64,000 bases of DNA from DASVFB01 sp963815965 (GCA_963815965.1 CAWFIT010000011.1:1-64000); one strand, 5' to 3'. Numbered from the stretch's first letter, positions 19,941 to 28,798 are shown. Notes: a model not told the origin generated them from the letters alone. Made by a program: numbers and translations.

Positions 19941-21413
19941 TCAGGGCAGGCCGAACGCCACGACCTCCGGCGTCGCTTCCTTTCTGAGCCGGATTCCGGC
20001 GCCGAAGAGCACCAGATCGTCCAGCACAGCCGGGCACGCGTTCATGCCTGCCCGCATCCGTGCGTGCCAGACGGGCTTCCCGTCGGCGACCGCGAACGCA
20101 TACACCGAACCGTCGAACGTCGACGTGAAGACGAGGTCATTCGACACCGTCGCGCAGCCGAAGTTAGGCGAGGGCAGGAGCCGCTCCCACAGAACGTGCC
20201 CGGTCGCGGCGTCGATCGCGACGAGTCGTCCTCTCCCCCGTGACGGATCGACGGTGGACAGCTTTTGCGAGGTGGTCGCACTGCCCCTGCCGCACAGGTC
20301 GACAACGGGCACGAAGAGACGGCCGTCCGCGTAGGCCATCGGCGTCTCGACGCCGCCGAGCAGCCCCGGGCAGACGGTCACGCGGCGCCGCGGTAGCGGG
20401 CCGACGTCGTTTCGGTGCAATCCGACCAAGGCGGTCCAGCGGCGGCGGCGGGTGGCGCGGTCCCACGCGATTACCCGTCCTCCCTTGCCCGCCCCGAAGA
20501 CGAGGTCGGAACCTCCAACCGTGGCGAGAATCGGCGTCGCTTCGAAGTCGTAATCGCGGATGTCGTGCGGCGTGACCTGGTCATACCAGAGCAGCTTGCC
20601 GGTGCGCGCGTCGAGCACGATCAGCGAGTCGGTGTACCGGGCCGGACCGGGGAACGCGGCACCGTTCGGCCGTTCGGGCGAGCCGCCCCACGGCGAGGGA
20701 TTCGAGTTTCCGGCGTAGAGCCTGCCGTTAACGTCCACCGAGACCGGGTACCAGAGCCCGCCGCCGCCCGCCTCGAGTGGATAGCGCCAGCGCTTCTCGA
20801 TCGTTACGAACTTCCAGCGAACGACGCCGGTCGCCGCGTCGAGCGCGTAGATCGCTCCGCGCCCGAAGGGCGCGTAGCCGACGGTGCTCACGAAGACGAG
20901 GCCGTTCCAGACGACTGGGGCGACGTCGACGAACTGCTCGCGCGCGCTCGTGAGGTGACGGCGCCAGAGCTCCTTGCCGGTGGCGACCGAGAGTGAGAAG
21001 GCGTCCGAGTCCGTCGCGCCGTAGACGCGTCGGTCGTCGACGGCGAGCCCGTTCGGCCCGTCGTTCGAGGCGTGATACCTGTGCGCCCAGCGCAACGTCC
21101 CGTCCGCGCGGTCGATCGCGTAGACATTGCTCCGGAGGTCCTGCACGTAGACGGTCTGGGCGTCGGCGATCGGCGTCGACGCGAAGATGCCGGAGAACGT
21201 CGGTGCGGCCGTCAACCCGAATCGCCAGCGGGCCTCGAGCTTCGCGACGTTACCGGCGTCGATGGTCGATCCTGTTGCGGCGCGCGTGCCCCCGAGACCA
21301 CCGTTGGGGAGCTTCCACGTGGTGTCGCGGTCCTGCGCGCCGCAACCGGAGAGGAGCACCGCGAAGACGGCGGCCACCGCAACGCGCGCGCCCCGTGTCG
21401 GTCTTGAAGACAC
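19941..21413 (-). CDS. PQQ-type beta-propeller lipoprotein
   Basis: The 490-residue product has a lipobox (VLLSGC, Cys about residue 24) and quinoprotein-like blades (AIDRADGTLRWAHRYHAS, ALDAATGVVRWKFV, VLDARTGKLLWYDQVTPHD, AIDAATGHVLWERLLP). The PHDIRDYDFEAT stretch matches the active-site HDxxDxD of the two other quinoproteins in this window. It lacks the vicinal Cys-Cys of classical alcohol dehydrogenases. It may be a dehydrogenase or a binding propeller. The frame is intact. It is divergent from a small cupredoxin-like gene 22 bp away. Confidence 0.85.
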   Translation of the reverse strand: MSSRPTRGARVAVAAVFAVLLSGCGAQDRDTTWKLPNGGLGGTRAATGSTIDAGNVAKLEARWRFGLTAAPTFSGIFASTPIADAQTVYVQDLRSNVYAIDRADGTLRWAHRYHASNDGPNGLAVDDRRVYGATDSDAFSLSVATGKELWRRHLTSAREQFVDVAPVVWNGLVFVSTVGYAPFGRGAIYALDAATGVVRWKFVTIEKRWRYPLEAGGGGLWYPVSVDVNGRLYAGNSNPSPWGGSPERPNGAAFPGPARYTDSLIVLDARTGKLLWYDQVTPHDIRDYDFEATPILATVGGSDLVFGAGKGGRVIAWDRATRRRRWTALVGLHRNDVGPLPRRRVTVCPGLLGGVETPMAYADGRLFVPVVDLCGRGSATTSQKLSTVDPSRGRGRLVAIDAATGHVLWERLLPSPNFGCATVSNDLVFTSTFDGSVYAFAVADGKPVWHARMRAGMNACPAVLDDLVLFGAGIRLRKEATPEVVAFGLP

Positions 21414-21435
21414 AGGCGTTGCTAGGCTACAGAAC

Positions 21436-21837
21436 GTGAAGTTGAGCCTTTTCGCGCTCGCAGCGGCACTCGCGGTTGCGCTCGCGCCGGCGGCTCAGAG
21501 CTCGGTCCTGCGACCTGCGACGACGGCGCCACCTCCGGTCGTGACCATCAAGGTCATGATCACGGATTCGAAGATCGGCATGACCCCGAAGCGCGCGCAG
21601 CGGGGTACCATGGCGCGGTTCATCCTCATCAACCGCGGCGCGAAGCCCCACACATTCAAGCTCGGTCACGAACGACGCGGAACGGGAACGCAGACCGGGT
21701 TCACCAAGGCTCTCAAGCCGAGCGAGCAAAGCATCCTCATCTACTTCCTCGACTTCCGCGGCAAGCTTCCATACCTCGCCCCGCTTCCCGCCGACCGGAC
21801 GAAGCCCGGCATGAAGGGCATCTTCACGATCTTCTGA
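21436..21837 (+). CDS. Small exported cupredoxin-like protein
   Basis: From GTG 21436, a 133-residue product has a signal peptide (LSLFALAAALAVALAPAAQS) and a beta-domain like one copper-protein module (VVTIKVMITDSKIGMTPKRA, then FILINRGAKPHTFKLGHE). It has the first His (PHTF) but no Cys; YLAPLPADRTKPGMKG replaces the usual CTVxGH loop while keeping the Met, so the copper site is probably lost. The sequence GCTAGGCTAC at 21420-21429 just upstream could be a -10 region for a short-leader mRNA. Confidence 0.7.
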   Translation: MKLSLFALAAALAVALAPAAQSSVLRPATTAPPPVVTIKVMITDSKIGMTPKRAQRGTMARFILINRGAKPHTFKLGHERRGTGTQTGFTKALKPSEQSILIYFLDFRGKLPYLAPLPADRTKPGMKGIFTIF

Positions 21838-21866
21838 ACGGCGGGCTGGCCGCGCCGCGGTCGCGA

Positions 21867-22770
21867 TCAGTGCGGTTGCCAGGCAGGAGATGAGTCACCC
21901 GTGGCGACATGCGTGCCCGTGGGGATCGTCGTCGTCGCCTTGCTGGCGATCGCATAGAGCGTCAGCGCCCCTCGGGCCACGAAGACCAGAGTCTTCCCGT
22001 CCGGCGACCACCCCGCGGGGCCTGTGTCGTTGAAGATACGCCGAGCGGCATGTGGCTTCGGAACGTTGGCCAGGTAAAGGCCGTACTGAGGGCACCGCCC
22101 CTCCCCGCAATCGGGGGGGCCTGTGCTGACGCGAGGCCCGACGTACGCGATCTTCTTGCGATTGGGCGACAGCGTCGCGGTCTGCGTGGTCTGAATGTCG
22201 AGTGTCATTCCGTAGTAGGTCAGAATCTTTCCCGATCCGGGAATCCACCTTGACGAGATCTCCTGATGCGGGGATGAGGATCGCCTTGCCGTCAGGAGTC
22301 CACGTCGGCCGACCCGCGGGCGGTGCTTGGGCAAGCAACCGCGGCTTGGTGCCCGATGCAGACATGACGTAGAGGCGCCACAGGGCTCGGTGCGCCCGGA
22401 CGAACGCGATGCGCTTGCCGTCCGGCGACCAGACGGGGTAGGTGTCCCGCTTTCCGGAGGTGAGTCTGCGCAGGCCGCTCCCGTCGATTTTCAAGGTGAA
22501 GATTCCGGAGCCGAGCCGCGCGAACGCGATCTGCTGCCCATGGGGAGAGAATGACGGGGCGCTCGCCGGCAACTGGCCGGCGTCAGCTGCTGGAGGCCGT
22601 CGCCGGTCGTCTGGATCCGGAACAGCTGAGGGGTACGCGCCTGATCCGGGTACGCGGCAAAGACGATCCAGCCCGTGGTGCTCGAGGCGCCGCCGGCCGT
22701 CTGAGGCGGCGACGCGCGATACCACGAGCAGAGGACAAAAAGGATCGTCTTTGTGTCGCGACCGGCGCAT
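21867..22770 (-). CDS. TolB/PD40-type propeller protein, frameshifted
   Basis: PD40 blades are clear: SFSPHGQQIAFARLGSGIFT, YPVWSPDGKRIAFVRA, PTWTPDGKAILIPASGDL, TATLSPNRKKIAYVG and AGWSPDGKTLVFVARGA. Indels near 22750, 22580 and 22250 split it over three frames; the N-terminal part reads TGWIVFAAYPDQARTPQLFR in a frame without its own start. ATG 22770 is the likely start. Such propellers act in protein binding at the cell envelope; the specific role is unknown. Confidence 0.7.
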
Positions 22771-22881
22771 CCCGCGCCGCCAGACTACCTGCGACGCCCC
22801 CGTCGGACCCGCGCAGATTTGTAAGCGAATCGTGAGTTCGACCATCGAATGAGGCCTCCCCATCGTCGAAGGACGAGCGCG

Positions 22882-24030
22882 ATGAGTACGCCCTCGATGT
22901 CGACTCGACTCTCATCCCCCCGCCCGAGGGCCCGGCGTGTGCGCACACGCATCTGGACCTGGTTGGCCGGCGCCGACGAACGCGTCCTCGCGCTCGTCCC
23001 GAGCGAGCGGAGCTTCCTGGAAGCACAGGGGATGGTGATCTTTGCAATGGCCTGCGTCACCGGGTTCGCCGTCGCGGTCGCAGCAAGCGGGTGGTGGGAC
23101 GTCCCCGTTACCAACGTGCTGTGGCTCGGGATCGCCTGGACCGTCGTCATCTGCATCATCGACCGCCTCATCTACAAGAGCTTCGGGACCGGCCGCAAGG
23201 CGAACCTGGCGCTCGCGGTGCCGCGCGCGGCGCTGTCCGTGATGCTCGCGCTCGTCCTCGGCTTGCCGATGGTGCAGTTCATCTTCAGTCCGTCGATCGA
23301 CAATCAGCTGTCTCACTCCATCACCGTGCGGCAGAAACAAGCCAGGACCGCGGCGATCGCGTTCTACGAACCGAAGATCAAGACGGCGAACGCACAGATC
23401 GCAGCGATCGAGGACAAGGAGACGACGCTGCAGAACCGCGTGAGCAAGTTCACCCGCCTCAGCGGCTGCGAAGGCAACGAGCCGTCGTGCTCACACACGC
23501 ATCTTCCCGGCTGCGGGCACTGGTGCCGCTACTACGCGCGGCAGGCGAGCAGCGCACGAGCCACTCTCGAGCGCGCGCGACCTGAAGACCAAAAGACGAT
23601 CGCCGGGCTCAGGACGAACATCGCCGCCTGGAAGACAGACGAAGCGAACGAAATCCACAACCGCGTCTCTGCTCTTCAGGGCGACCGGGACCTCCTGGCG
23701 CGGGCCGAGGCGCTGTCGGCGATCCAGAAGCAACACCCTGAGGTCACGAAGTACATCCTCTTCGTCCTCGGGCTGTTCGTCTGTCTCGATCTCGTGGCGC
23801 TGGTGATGAAGGTGTCGCACCTGCTCATCACAGGCGCGGCCTACGAGGAAGTGGCGGCCGCGCTACGCGAGAGAGACCGGCTCGAAGCTCATCGACTGAC
23901 CGAGGAGACCGCCGTCCTCAAGAAGCGGTTCACGCAAGAGGCGAAGGCCGAAGGGGACGTCGACGAGGTTCGGATAGATGTCGATCGGACGCGCCGGATC
24001 GCGAACGAGGAAGCGCTGGGCGAGGCGTAG
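22882..24030 (+). CDS. DUF4407 membrane protein
   Basis: The 382-residue protein matches the DUF4407 layout: N-terminal transmembrane segments (VIFAMACVTGFAVAVAASGW, VLWLGIAWTVVICIIDRLIY, ALSVMLALVLGLPMVQFIF), a long extracytoplasmic coiled region with a Cys/His-rich patch (CEGNEPSCSHTHLPGCGHWC), then a last membrane helix (YILFVLGLFVCLDLVALVM) and a charged C-terminal coil. Function is unknown. ATG 22882 (MSTPSMST) is chosen over an upstream start. It ends about 100 bp before a small secreted-protein gene. Confidence 0.85.
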   Translation: MSTPSMSTRLSSPRPRARRVRTRIWTWLAGADERVLALVPSERSFLEAQGMVIFAMACVTGFAVAVAASGWWDVPVTNVLWLGIAWTVVICIIDRLIYKSFGTGRKANLALAVPRAALSVMLALVLGLPMVQFIFSPSIDNQLSHSITVRQKQARTAAIAFYEPKIKTANAQIAAIEDKETTLQNRVSKFTRLSGCEGNEPSCSHTHLPGCGHWCRYYARQASSARATLERARPEDQKTIAGLRTNIAAWKTDEANEIHNRVSALQGDRDLLARAEALSAIQKQHPEVTKYILFVLGLFVCLDLVALVMKVSHLLITGAAYEEVAAALRERDRLEAHRLTEETAVLKKRFTQEAKAEGDVDEVRIDVDRTRRIANEEALGEA

Positions 24031-24050
24031 CCTCGGTCACAAAGCATTCG

Positions 24051-24066
24051 CTAAGCACCCTCTAAG
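24051..24066. promoter_or_regulatory. Direct repeat CTAAG with 11-bp spacing
   Basis: CTAAG occurs at 24051-24055 and 24062-24066, 63 bp before the secreted-protein start. The same CTAAG-NNCNNT-CTAAG pattern lies on the minus strand upstream of the OmpR-type regulator at 38.7 kb. OmpR-family proteins commonly bind direct repeats of one helical turn, so this may be a target of that regulator. Confidence 0.4.
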
Positions 24067-24128
24067 CGAGCGCAAAGCCTGCCGCCTTAGCGTGCTGCTT
24101 CGTCCAATCGTTGAGAGGAGACGGAGAG

Positions 24129-24665
24129 ATGAAACAGACGCGTCATCGCATCGCCATCGCCGCAGTCGCCGTGTTGGGAGCTGTGATCGCCGCCGGGACG
24201 GCGGGCGCTGGAAGCGGCGGGAGCATACGGATCGAGCCCAGCTGGTACGACGGCCATCAGGTCGCGTTCCTACAGCCGTCGCTGTTCAGCGCGAAGCCGA
24301 ACGGCGGCGTGCTCGGCTGCTTCGGACTCGGCCCCGACCTGTCAGGGATCAACCGGCCAACCCGCCCCCTGTACGTCATCTTCGACCAGACGGCAACCCA
24401 AGACCACTGCGACGGCGACCCCACGGCGTTCCGGCATGACCACGTGCTCTCGGTTGCGCCGGGCGATCCCGGCTATACGGGCGCCTGGACTCTCGTCCTG
24501 CTCGTCGAGGCAAGCCCTGGGAGCATCGACCTCGCCAGTCACCCGATCACCACGGCATCGCAGGTGACGGCTGCGATCGCGAGCGGAACGCTCGTCGACG
24601 TGACCTCGGCTTTCTCACCCGATGCGCCTCCCACGATGGTCGCGCCGGTCATCGGCGGCAGCTGA
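24129..24665 (+). CDS. Secreted protein of unknown function
   Basis: The 178-residue product has a signal peptide (RIAIAAVAVLGAVIAAGTAGA) and a mature domain with LYVIFDQTATQDHCDGDPTA, FRHDHVLSVAPGD and GAWTLVLLVEAS. No family is recognised, but the HDH and two Cys are notable. ATG 24129 follows a purine-rich GGAGACGGAGAG ribosome site. A strong terminator follows at 24716. The upstream CTAAG repeat suggests regulated expression. Confidence 0.75.
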   Translation: MKQTRHRIAIAAVAVLGAVIAAGTAGAGSGGSIRIEPSWYDGHQVAFLQPSLFSAKPNGGVLGCFGLGPDLSGINRPTRPLYVIFDQTATQDHCDGDPTAFRHDHVLSVAPGDPGYTGAWTLVLLVEASPGSIDLASHPITTASQVTAAIASGTLVDVTSAFSPDAPPTMVAPVIGGS

Positions 24666-24715
24666 CACGACGAGCACAGATCACGGAGAAGCTACGCCAC
24701 TCTCCGCGGCCGAAC

Positions 24716-24743
24716 GGCGGGAGGCCTCACCGTGCCTCCCGCC
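24716..24743 (+). terminator. Hairpin terminator of secreted-protein gene
   Basis: A 10-bp perfect stem GGCGGGAGGC / GCCTCCCGCC with an 8-nt loop lies 51 bp past the stop at 24665 and just outside the integrated element. Confidence 0.75.
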
Positions 24744-24776
24744 TGGGCCGTGTAACCCAGCGCGATCGCGTTGCGA

Positions 24777-24818
24777 TGGAGCTAGCCGGACTCGAACCGG
24801 CGACCTCCTGGGTGCGAT
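24777..24818 (-). repeat. Left attachment site, tRNA-Ala 3' copy
   Basis: The minus-strand sequence matches the tRNA-Ala acceptor 3' side, T-loop and anticodon 3' side. The T-stem (GCCGG/CCGGC) differs from that of the intact tRNA (CGGGG/CCCCG) yet still pairs. The identical core spans 24801-24818 and 35216-35233. Confidence 0.8.
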
Positions 24819-24830
24819 ATGTGGGCAACC

Positions 24831-24943
24831 GTTCGCGCCCGTTCGCGCCCGTTCGCTAAACGGCTCCGTTACGCGGAAACCGCCTGCGGTGTTCGGTGCC
24901 GAGCGAACGCGAGCGAACGTCGAGTGTGACCACTGTGACCACG
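24831..24943. repeat. Integrase arm-type sites, left end
   Basis: Three tandem 10-bp units GTTCGCGCCC (third partial) cover 24831-24856, and two GAGCGAACGN units cover 24901-24920 in opposite sense. Then TGTGACCAC repeats at 24925-24933 and 24934-24943. TGTGACCA pairs also occur near the right end, as expected for arm sites of a tyrosine recombinase. Confidence 0.6.
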
Positions 24944-24950
24944 CGCGACG

Positions 24951-25220
24951 TCACTCCGGTTTGGCACGCCTTCGAACACGCTCAACTCGCGTAACGACCC
25001 GATCCTCCGTTCGCTCATCAATGAAGAATCGGAGGTTGCGCCGTGTCCACGCGGCCCAGACGACGAGATACGCAATACCGACGGCGTAGAGCGTCCACCC
25101 CGCGCCGAGTACGAGCGCTATCGGCAGCAAGATCACGAAACCCAGCGCACCCAGATCGCGGAGCGGCACGTGGAGCCAGATCGGCACCACGAACCACGCC
25201 GAGTTCAGACGACGAAACAT
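24951..25220 (-). CDS. Small membrane protein
   Basis: The 89-residue protein has two hydrophobic segments (LGALGFVILLPIALVLGAG and TLYAVGIAYLVVWAAW) and a basic C-terminal tail (RVERVRRRAKPE). It follows the integrase gene by 8 bp in the same direction. Function is unknown; a membrane cargo or exclusion role is possible. Confidence 0.6.
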   Translation of the reverse strand: MFRRLNSAWFVVPIWLHVPLRDLGALGFVILLPIALVLGAGWTLYAVGIAYLVVWAAWTRRNLRFFIDERTEDRVVTRVERVRRRAKPE

Positions 25221-25228
25221 GTTCCCTC

Positions 25229-26431
25229 CTACTCGCCAACGAACGCTTGCAGAAGCTTCGCGCCGAGTTGCTCGCGCGCCTGGTCGGTCAGTCCCGCGTA
25301 GACGGTCGCGGTCACGCGCGGGTTGGCGTGACGCGCCGCAGCCGCGGCCTCGGGGAGCGTCAGCCCACCGGCGAGCGCGATCGCGACGAACGAATGGCGG
25401 AGGTCGTGAACGCCGACGCGCTCACGGCCTTCGCCGTTCAGCTTCGCCGCGTCACCGGCGGCGTAGACAGCGCGGAGCACGTTCCTGCGGCCGTGCGGCT
25501 TCCCGCGCGCGGTCGTGAAGACGAGCGCGTCCGGCCGTAGCCGCGCGAGCGACTGACTCGCGACGCGCGAGCGGTGCGCACGCACCTCGTCGACCAGCGC
25601 CGGCAGCATCGCCACGCTGGCCGCGGACGCGGCGGTCTTCAGCGGCACGCGCACGCCGTCCTGGCCGAGTTGCGCGGTCACGTTGAGCGTCGCGGCCTTC
25701 AGGTCGACATCGCGCCAGCGCAGGCCGAGCGCCTCCGAGAGCCGCAGCCCGGCGAGAGCGCACGTCGCCGCAACCGGGCGGAACGTGTCGCCCATCGCGG
25801 CGAGCAGCCGCTCGAGCTCGTCCGGCGTCAGGTAGCGCGGCTCGCTCTTGCGAGCGGCGCCGGGACGGTCGTCGCGGTCCAGGTCGCGAACGACGTTCCG
25901 CTCGACGACGCCCTGCTTGACGCCGTAGGCGAGCAGCCCGCTCAGAATCCCGAGCAGCCCTGTCCGGCTGCGCGGGGAGAGCTTCTTCGCCGCGAGCACG
26001 TCGAGTAGCCGTCGCACGTCCGCGGCGGCCAGGTCCGCGGCGAGCCTCGAGCCGAGCGTGGGCCGGACGTGCAGCCGCAGCTGCTCGCTGTAGTGCGCGA
26101 CCGTGCGCGGCGAACGCCGACGCCGCGGGTCGGTGTCGCCGACGCGAGCGTTGAGGTGCGCGATGTAGTCGGCGGCGAGCTCGTCGACCGTCGCGCCGAC
26201 CCCGGACTTGTGCTGGTCGCCGCGGTCGAAGTCGACCTGGAGCGCCCGCAGTTCGGCGATCGCGTCGGTCTTCGTCGCCGCCTCGAGCCGGACGCGGCGA
26301 ACGTTTCCGCCGAGCCGCAGCCGCGCTTCGTAAACAGTCGCCCCGTTCGCGAGCGTACGCTCGAGCAGACCGGGCACGCGACGGTTGCCGCTGTAAACAG
26401 GCTTACGTGTTGTCGCACCATGCCGATTCAT
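25229..26431 (-). CDS. int: Tyrosine-type site-specific integrase
   Basis: The 400-residue protein has an N-terminal arm-binding part, a SAM-like core-binding domain (about residues 80-175) and a catalytic domain. The catalytic residues are visible in GLRLSEALGLRWRD (Arg), HDLRHSF (His, Arg) and ARHANPRVTATVYAGL (His, then Tyr). It is next to the left attachment site and arm-type repeats, so it is the recombinase for the tRNA-Ala site. It is intact, so the element may still be able to move. Confidence 0.95.
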   Translation of the reverse strand: MNRHGATTRKPVYSGNRRVPGLLERTLANGATVYEARLRLGGNVRRVRLEAATKTDAIAELRALQVDFDRGDQHKSGVGATVDELAADYIAHLNARVGDTDPRRRRSPRTVAHYSEQLRLHVRPTLGSRLAADLAAADVRRLLDVLAAKKLSPRSRTGLLGILSGLLAYGVKQGVVERNVVRDLDRDDRPGAARKSEPRYLTPDELERLLAAMGDTFRPVAATCALAGLRLSEALGLRWRDVDLKAATLNVTAQLGQDGVRVPLKTAASAASVAMLPALVDEVRAHRSRVASQSLARLRPDALVFTTARGKPHGRRNVLRAVYAAGDAAKLNGEGRERVGVHDLRHSFVAIALAGGLTLPEAAAAARHANPRVTATVYAGLTDQAREQLGAKLLQAFVGE

Positions 26432-26439
26432 TTGGGGTC

Positions 26440-26754
26440 TCAGGCTTTCTTCGTGCGTTTGGCGGACGGCCTCTTCTCCCGCAGAAGACGATGCGCCGTA
26501 TCCCTACTGAGATGGGTAGTGCGACACATCCGCGAGACGCCGAGTCCGAGCTTTTGTCCCTGCTTGAGCAGGTCGCGCAATTCATCGCGGGCCGCGCGAA
26601 CATCGGCCTGCGCTCTCGCTCGACGGTCGCCATTGAGCTCGAGCGCAGCGAGTACCGATGCTGGAGAATCCACTCGTTCATCAACTGGGCCAACCCCGAC
26701 GCGTACGACAGGGAGCTTCGTCGAGCTGTACCACGACTCGTTTTGTTTCGCCAT
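26440..26754 (-). CDS. Small helix-turn-helix protein
   Basis: The 104-residue protein starts at ATG 26754 after GGAGGAAAC. Its C-terminal part (GLGVSRMCRTTHLSRDTAHR, then LLREKRPSAKRTKKA) fits a helix-turn-helix with a basic tail; the N-terminal part is helical. It sits 8 bp upstream of int in the same direction, a place often held by an excision or control factor. The role is inference. Confidence 0.65.
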   Translation of the reverse strand: MAKQNESWYSSTKLPVVRVGVGPVDERVDSPASVLAALELNGDRRARAQADVRAARDELRDLLKQGQKLGLGVSRMCRTTHLSRDTAHRLLREKRPSAKRTKKA

Positions 26755-26832
26755 GTTTCCTCCCGGTGTAAGAGTGCCTGACACTTTGCAGTGTCTACTA
26801 ATCCGGGAGATGTGTCAAGGGGTCTGACAGTT

Positions 26833-27084
26833 TCAGTTCAACGCGTCCACAGCCTCGGCGCTCACGTAGAGCCGACGCCCCTGCCGCTTCGACTCGAGCC
26901 GCCCACGCCTGACGCGCATTCGTACCGCGTCCGGTGAACAGCCGAGCCGGGCTGCCGCCTGCTCGAGCGTCAACCAGCGCGGCGTGTTGTCGCGCTCGAG
27001 GTCGGTCACCCGATGTTCGAGCGGCTCGACCTGGTCGGCGACGAGACGCTCGAAGAGCCGGGCGAGCTCGTCGGCGTTGCTCAC
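26833..27084 (-). CDS. Excisionase/MerR-like DNA-binding protein
   Basis: The 83-residue product has an N-terminal helical segment and a C-terminal winged helix of the excisionase/helix_turn_helix_17 type (TLEQAAARLGCSPDAVRMRV, then RRGRLESKRQGRRLYVS). It probably binds attachment or promoter DNA. GTG 27084 overlaps the upstream stop (GTGA). Confidence 0.75.
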   Translation of the reverse strand: MSNADELARLFERLVADQVEPLEHRVTDLERDNTPRWLTLEQAAARLGCSPDAVRMRVRRGRLESKRQGRRLYVSAEAVDALN

Positions 27085-27374
27085 GCCGCGTTTGGCTGCC
27101 CGAGTACGAGCTCCTCGAGCGCGGCCGCGAGCTCGTCCAGTCCGCGCGCCATCCCCTCGGCCGTCGCGGGTTGCCGGCGAAGAACGAGCGCGAACCCGCG
27201 CATCGACAAGGCGGCATGCCGGACGACGGCGAACAGGCTCGCTATCACTTCGCAGGCATCCGCCTGGTCGCTCTCGGCCACGGCTACAACGTCGCTTGCG
27301 AGCAGGTAGTCGCGCAACGCAGAGAACGTCTCTTCGAGATCCTCGTACTCGAGCTCGTCACGACGCTCGGTCAT
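27081..27374 (-). CDS. Small acidic helical protein, unknown
   Basis: The 97-residue protein is mostly helical and acidic at its N-terminus (ERRDELEYEDLEETFSALRD). No family is recognised. It is coupled on both sides by 4-bp overlaps (ATGA upstream, GTGA downstream), so it belongs to the element's early operon. Confidence 0.6.
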   Translation of the reverse strand: MTERRDELEYEDLEETFSALRDYLLASDVVAVAESDQADACEVIASLFAVVRHAALSMRGFALVLRRQPATAEGMARGLDELAAALEELVLGQPNAA

Positions 27375-28153
27375 GACCTCACCTCGTCCGAGAAGCGCCT
27401 CAGCTCGGCCCGCAACTTCTCGATCACCGCGTCGGCACCGACGCGGGTGAGCATGTTCCCCGGGACGCCGGCGATCTCACGGCAGCGGACCGCCCAGTCG
27501 GTGTCCGGGTCGATCCGCTTCAGCGAGCGGACGAGCGTGACGAGCTCGGCCTTATGCTCGTCGGTCGGTTTGATCTCGTCGGGGATCGGATCGCGCGCGC
27601 GCGCACGCTGCTCGTCGTCGCGCGCACGACGGTCGTCGCGACGTACGTCGTCGCCGGTGGGGATCTCGTCGGCTGGGGTGCCCTCGAACCCCTCGAGCTC
27701 GAACACGAACCCGAGCGGCAACCTGAGCGCCTTCGCCGTCGCCCGTGTTTGCGCCATCGAGCGGATCGCGTAGTCGTCGGCCCTCGCCCACTTCCGCTCG
27801 GACCGCAGACACTCGCTCTCGGCGGCGCCGACGACCGCGCCGTCCCGGGTGCGTGCCTCGACGCGCGCCTCCCAGCCGTCCTCGGGCTTGCGCGACCAGA
27901 TGACGACCGGGAACACCCCGAGCATCGAGCCGAGCAGGGTCCAGCCGCCGATCAGGACGTAGTCCTTGCCGTTGATGTTCGCGAACAGCTTGCGGTCACG
28001 GACGACGCGCGCGAGCGCCTTCGACACGTCGGCCGCCTTGACGACGACGAGCTCCGGGTCGTCAGTGCCGAACAGTCCCGGCGTGGCCGGCTTCTCGTAC
28101 ACGACGGGGAGCAGTTCGTCCTCGTCGACGATCTCGGCGACGTCAGACGGCAT
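27371..28153 (-). CDS. Phage-type recombination protein (ERF/annealing-like)
   Basis: The 260-residue protein has a conserved N-terminal two-thirds (KLFANINGKDYVLIGGWTLL, ESECLRSERKWARADDY) and the motif AIRSMAQTRATAKALRLPLG, typical of phage single-strand annealing or RecT/ERF-associated proteins. A charged linker follows (RRDDRRARDDEQRARAR), then a small helical tail. It likely works with the element's replication genes. Assignment to an exact family is uncertain. Confidence 0.65.
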   Translation of the reverse strand: MPSDVAEIVDEDELLPVVYEKPATPGLFGTDDPELVVVKAADVSKALARVVRDRKLFANINGKDYVLIGGWTLLGSMLGVFPVVIWSRKPEDGWEARVEARTRDGAVVGAAESECLRSERKWARADDYAIRSMAQTRATAKALRLPLGFVFELEGFEGTPADEIPTGDDVRRDDRRARDDEQRARARDPIPDEIKPTDEHKAELVTLVRSLKRIDPDTDWAVRCREIAGVPGNMLTRVGADAVIEKLRAELRRFSDEVRS

Positions 28154-28574
28154 CGGGCACCGCCTCCTTCTCCTTCACCGGCGGTGTGTTGCTCGGAGCC
28201 TCAGCCGCCTTTTCCTCCGCTGCCGTCTTCTCGGCCGCAGCTTTCGCCTCGGCCGCCGCCTTGTCCGCGGCCGCCTTCTCCGCGGCCGCCTTGACCTTGA
28301 TGGTCCCGGCGAGCTTCTCGACCGCGCGGAGCAGATCGCTCCACTCTAGGCGCGCCCCGGCGGTGACCTTCGGGTCACGGTGACCGAGCATCACCGCCAA
28401 CTCGAAATACGAGAGAGCTGTGACGCCGCTGTGCTCGTGGCTCATCCGCAGCGCCCACTCGAGCGCCCGGTCGCCGTCCTGCGTGGCGACGAGACGGCGG
28501 GTGTTGATGCCGAGCCCCTGGGCGGCCTGTGTGACGGCCCACCAGTCGGGCGCGGTGTTCTTGCTGTTGGTCAT
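28143..28574 (-). CDS. Element protein with Ala/Lys-rich tail
   Basis: The 143-residue product starts at ATG 28574, coupled by ATGA to the upstream gene. The N-terminal 90 residues form a compact domain (ALEWALRMSHEHSGVTALSY, FELAVMLGHRDPKVTAG). The tail is a low-complexity Ala/Lys/Glu repeat (KAAAEKAAADKAAAEAKAAA) that should form a long helix or coiled coil. Function is unknown. Confidence 0.65.
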   Translation of the reverse strand: MTNSKNTAPDWWAVTQAAQGLGINTRRLVATQDGDRALEWALRMSHEHSGVTALSYFELAVMLGHRDPKVTAGARLEWSDLLRAVEKLAGTIKVKAAAEKAAADKAAAEAKAAAEKTAAEEKAAEAPSNTPPVKEKEAVPDAV

Positions 28575-28798
28575 GATGCTCTCCTCTCCTGCCGCCCCTC
28601 TTGGGCGGCGGTGTATTCCGCGGCGAGTTGCTCGTACAGCTCGTCGCGACACGGTTTGCAGATGCCGGTCACGGGCCCGACCCGTGACCGGTGCTTCGGG
28701 CAGATGCGTCGGCGCGTCGGCGAAGCGCACGGGTAGGCGTCGTGGAGCTCGCGACGACGCCGTTCGACGAAGCGGTGCCACTGCGAACGCCCGCTCAA
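28571..28798 (-). CDS. Small zinc-ribbon-like protein
   Basis: The 75-residue protein has CPKHRSRVGPVTGICKPC, a CxxH...CxxC pattern likely to bind zinc, after a basic segment (WHRFVERRRRELHDAYPC). TTG 28798 is preferred over the longer frame because GGAGG lies 5 nt upstream and it overlaps the stop of the 24-codon ORF (TTGA). Confidence 0.6.
   Translation of the reverse strand: MSGRSQWHRFVERRRRELHDAYPCASPTRRRICPKHRSRVGPVTGICKPCRDELYEQLAAEYTAAQEGRQERRAS

Noticed and set aside
24831..24943. CRISPR-like short repeats
   Set aside because: Units are 9-10 bp, tandem or nearly so, without spacers of constant length. They fit integrase arm sites better.
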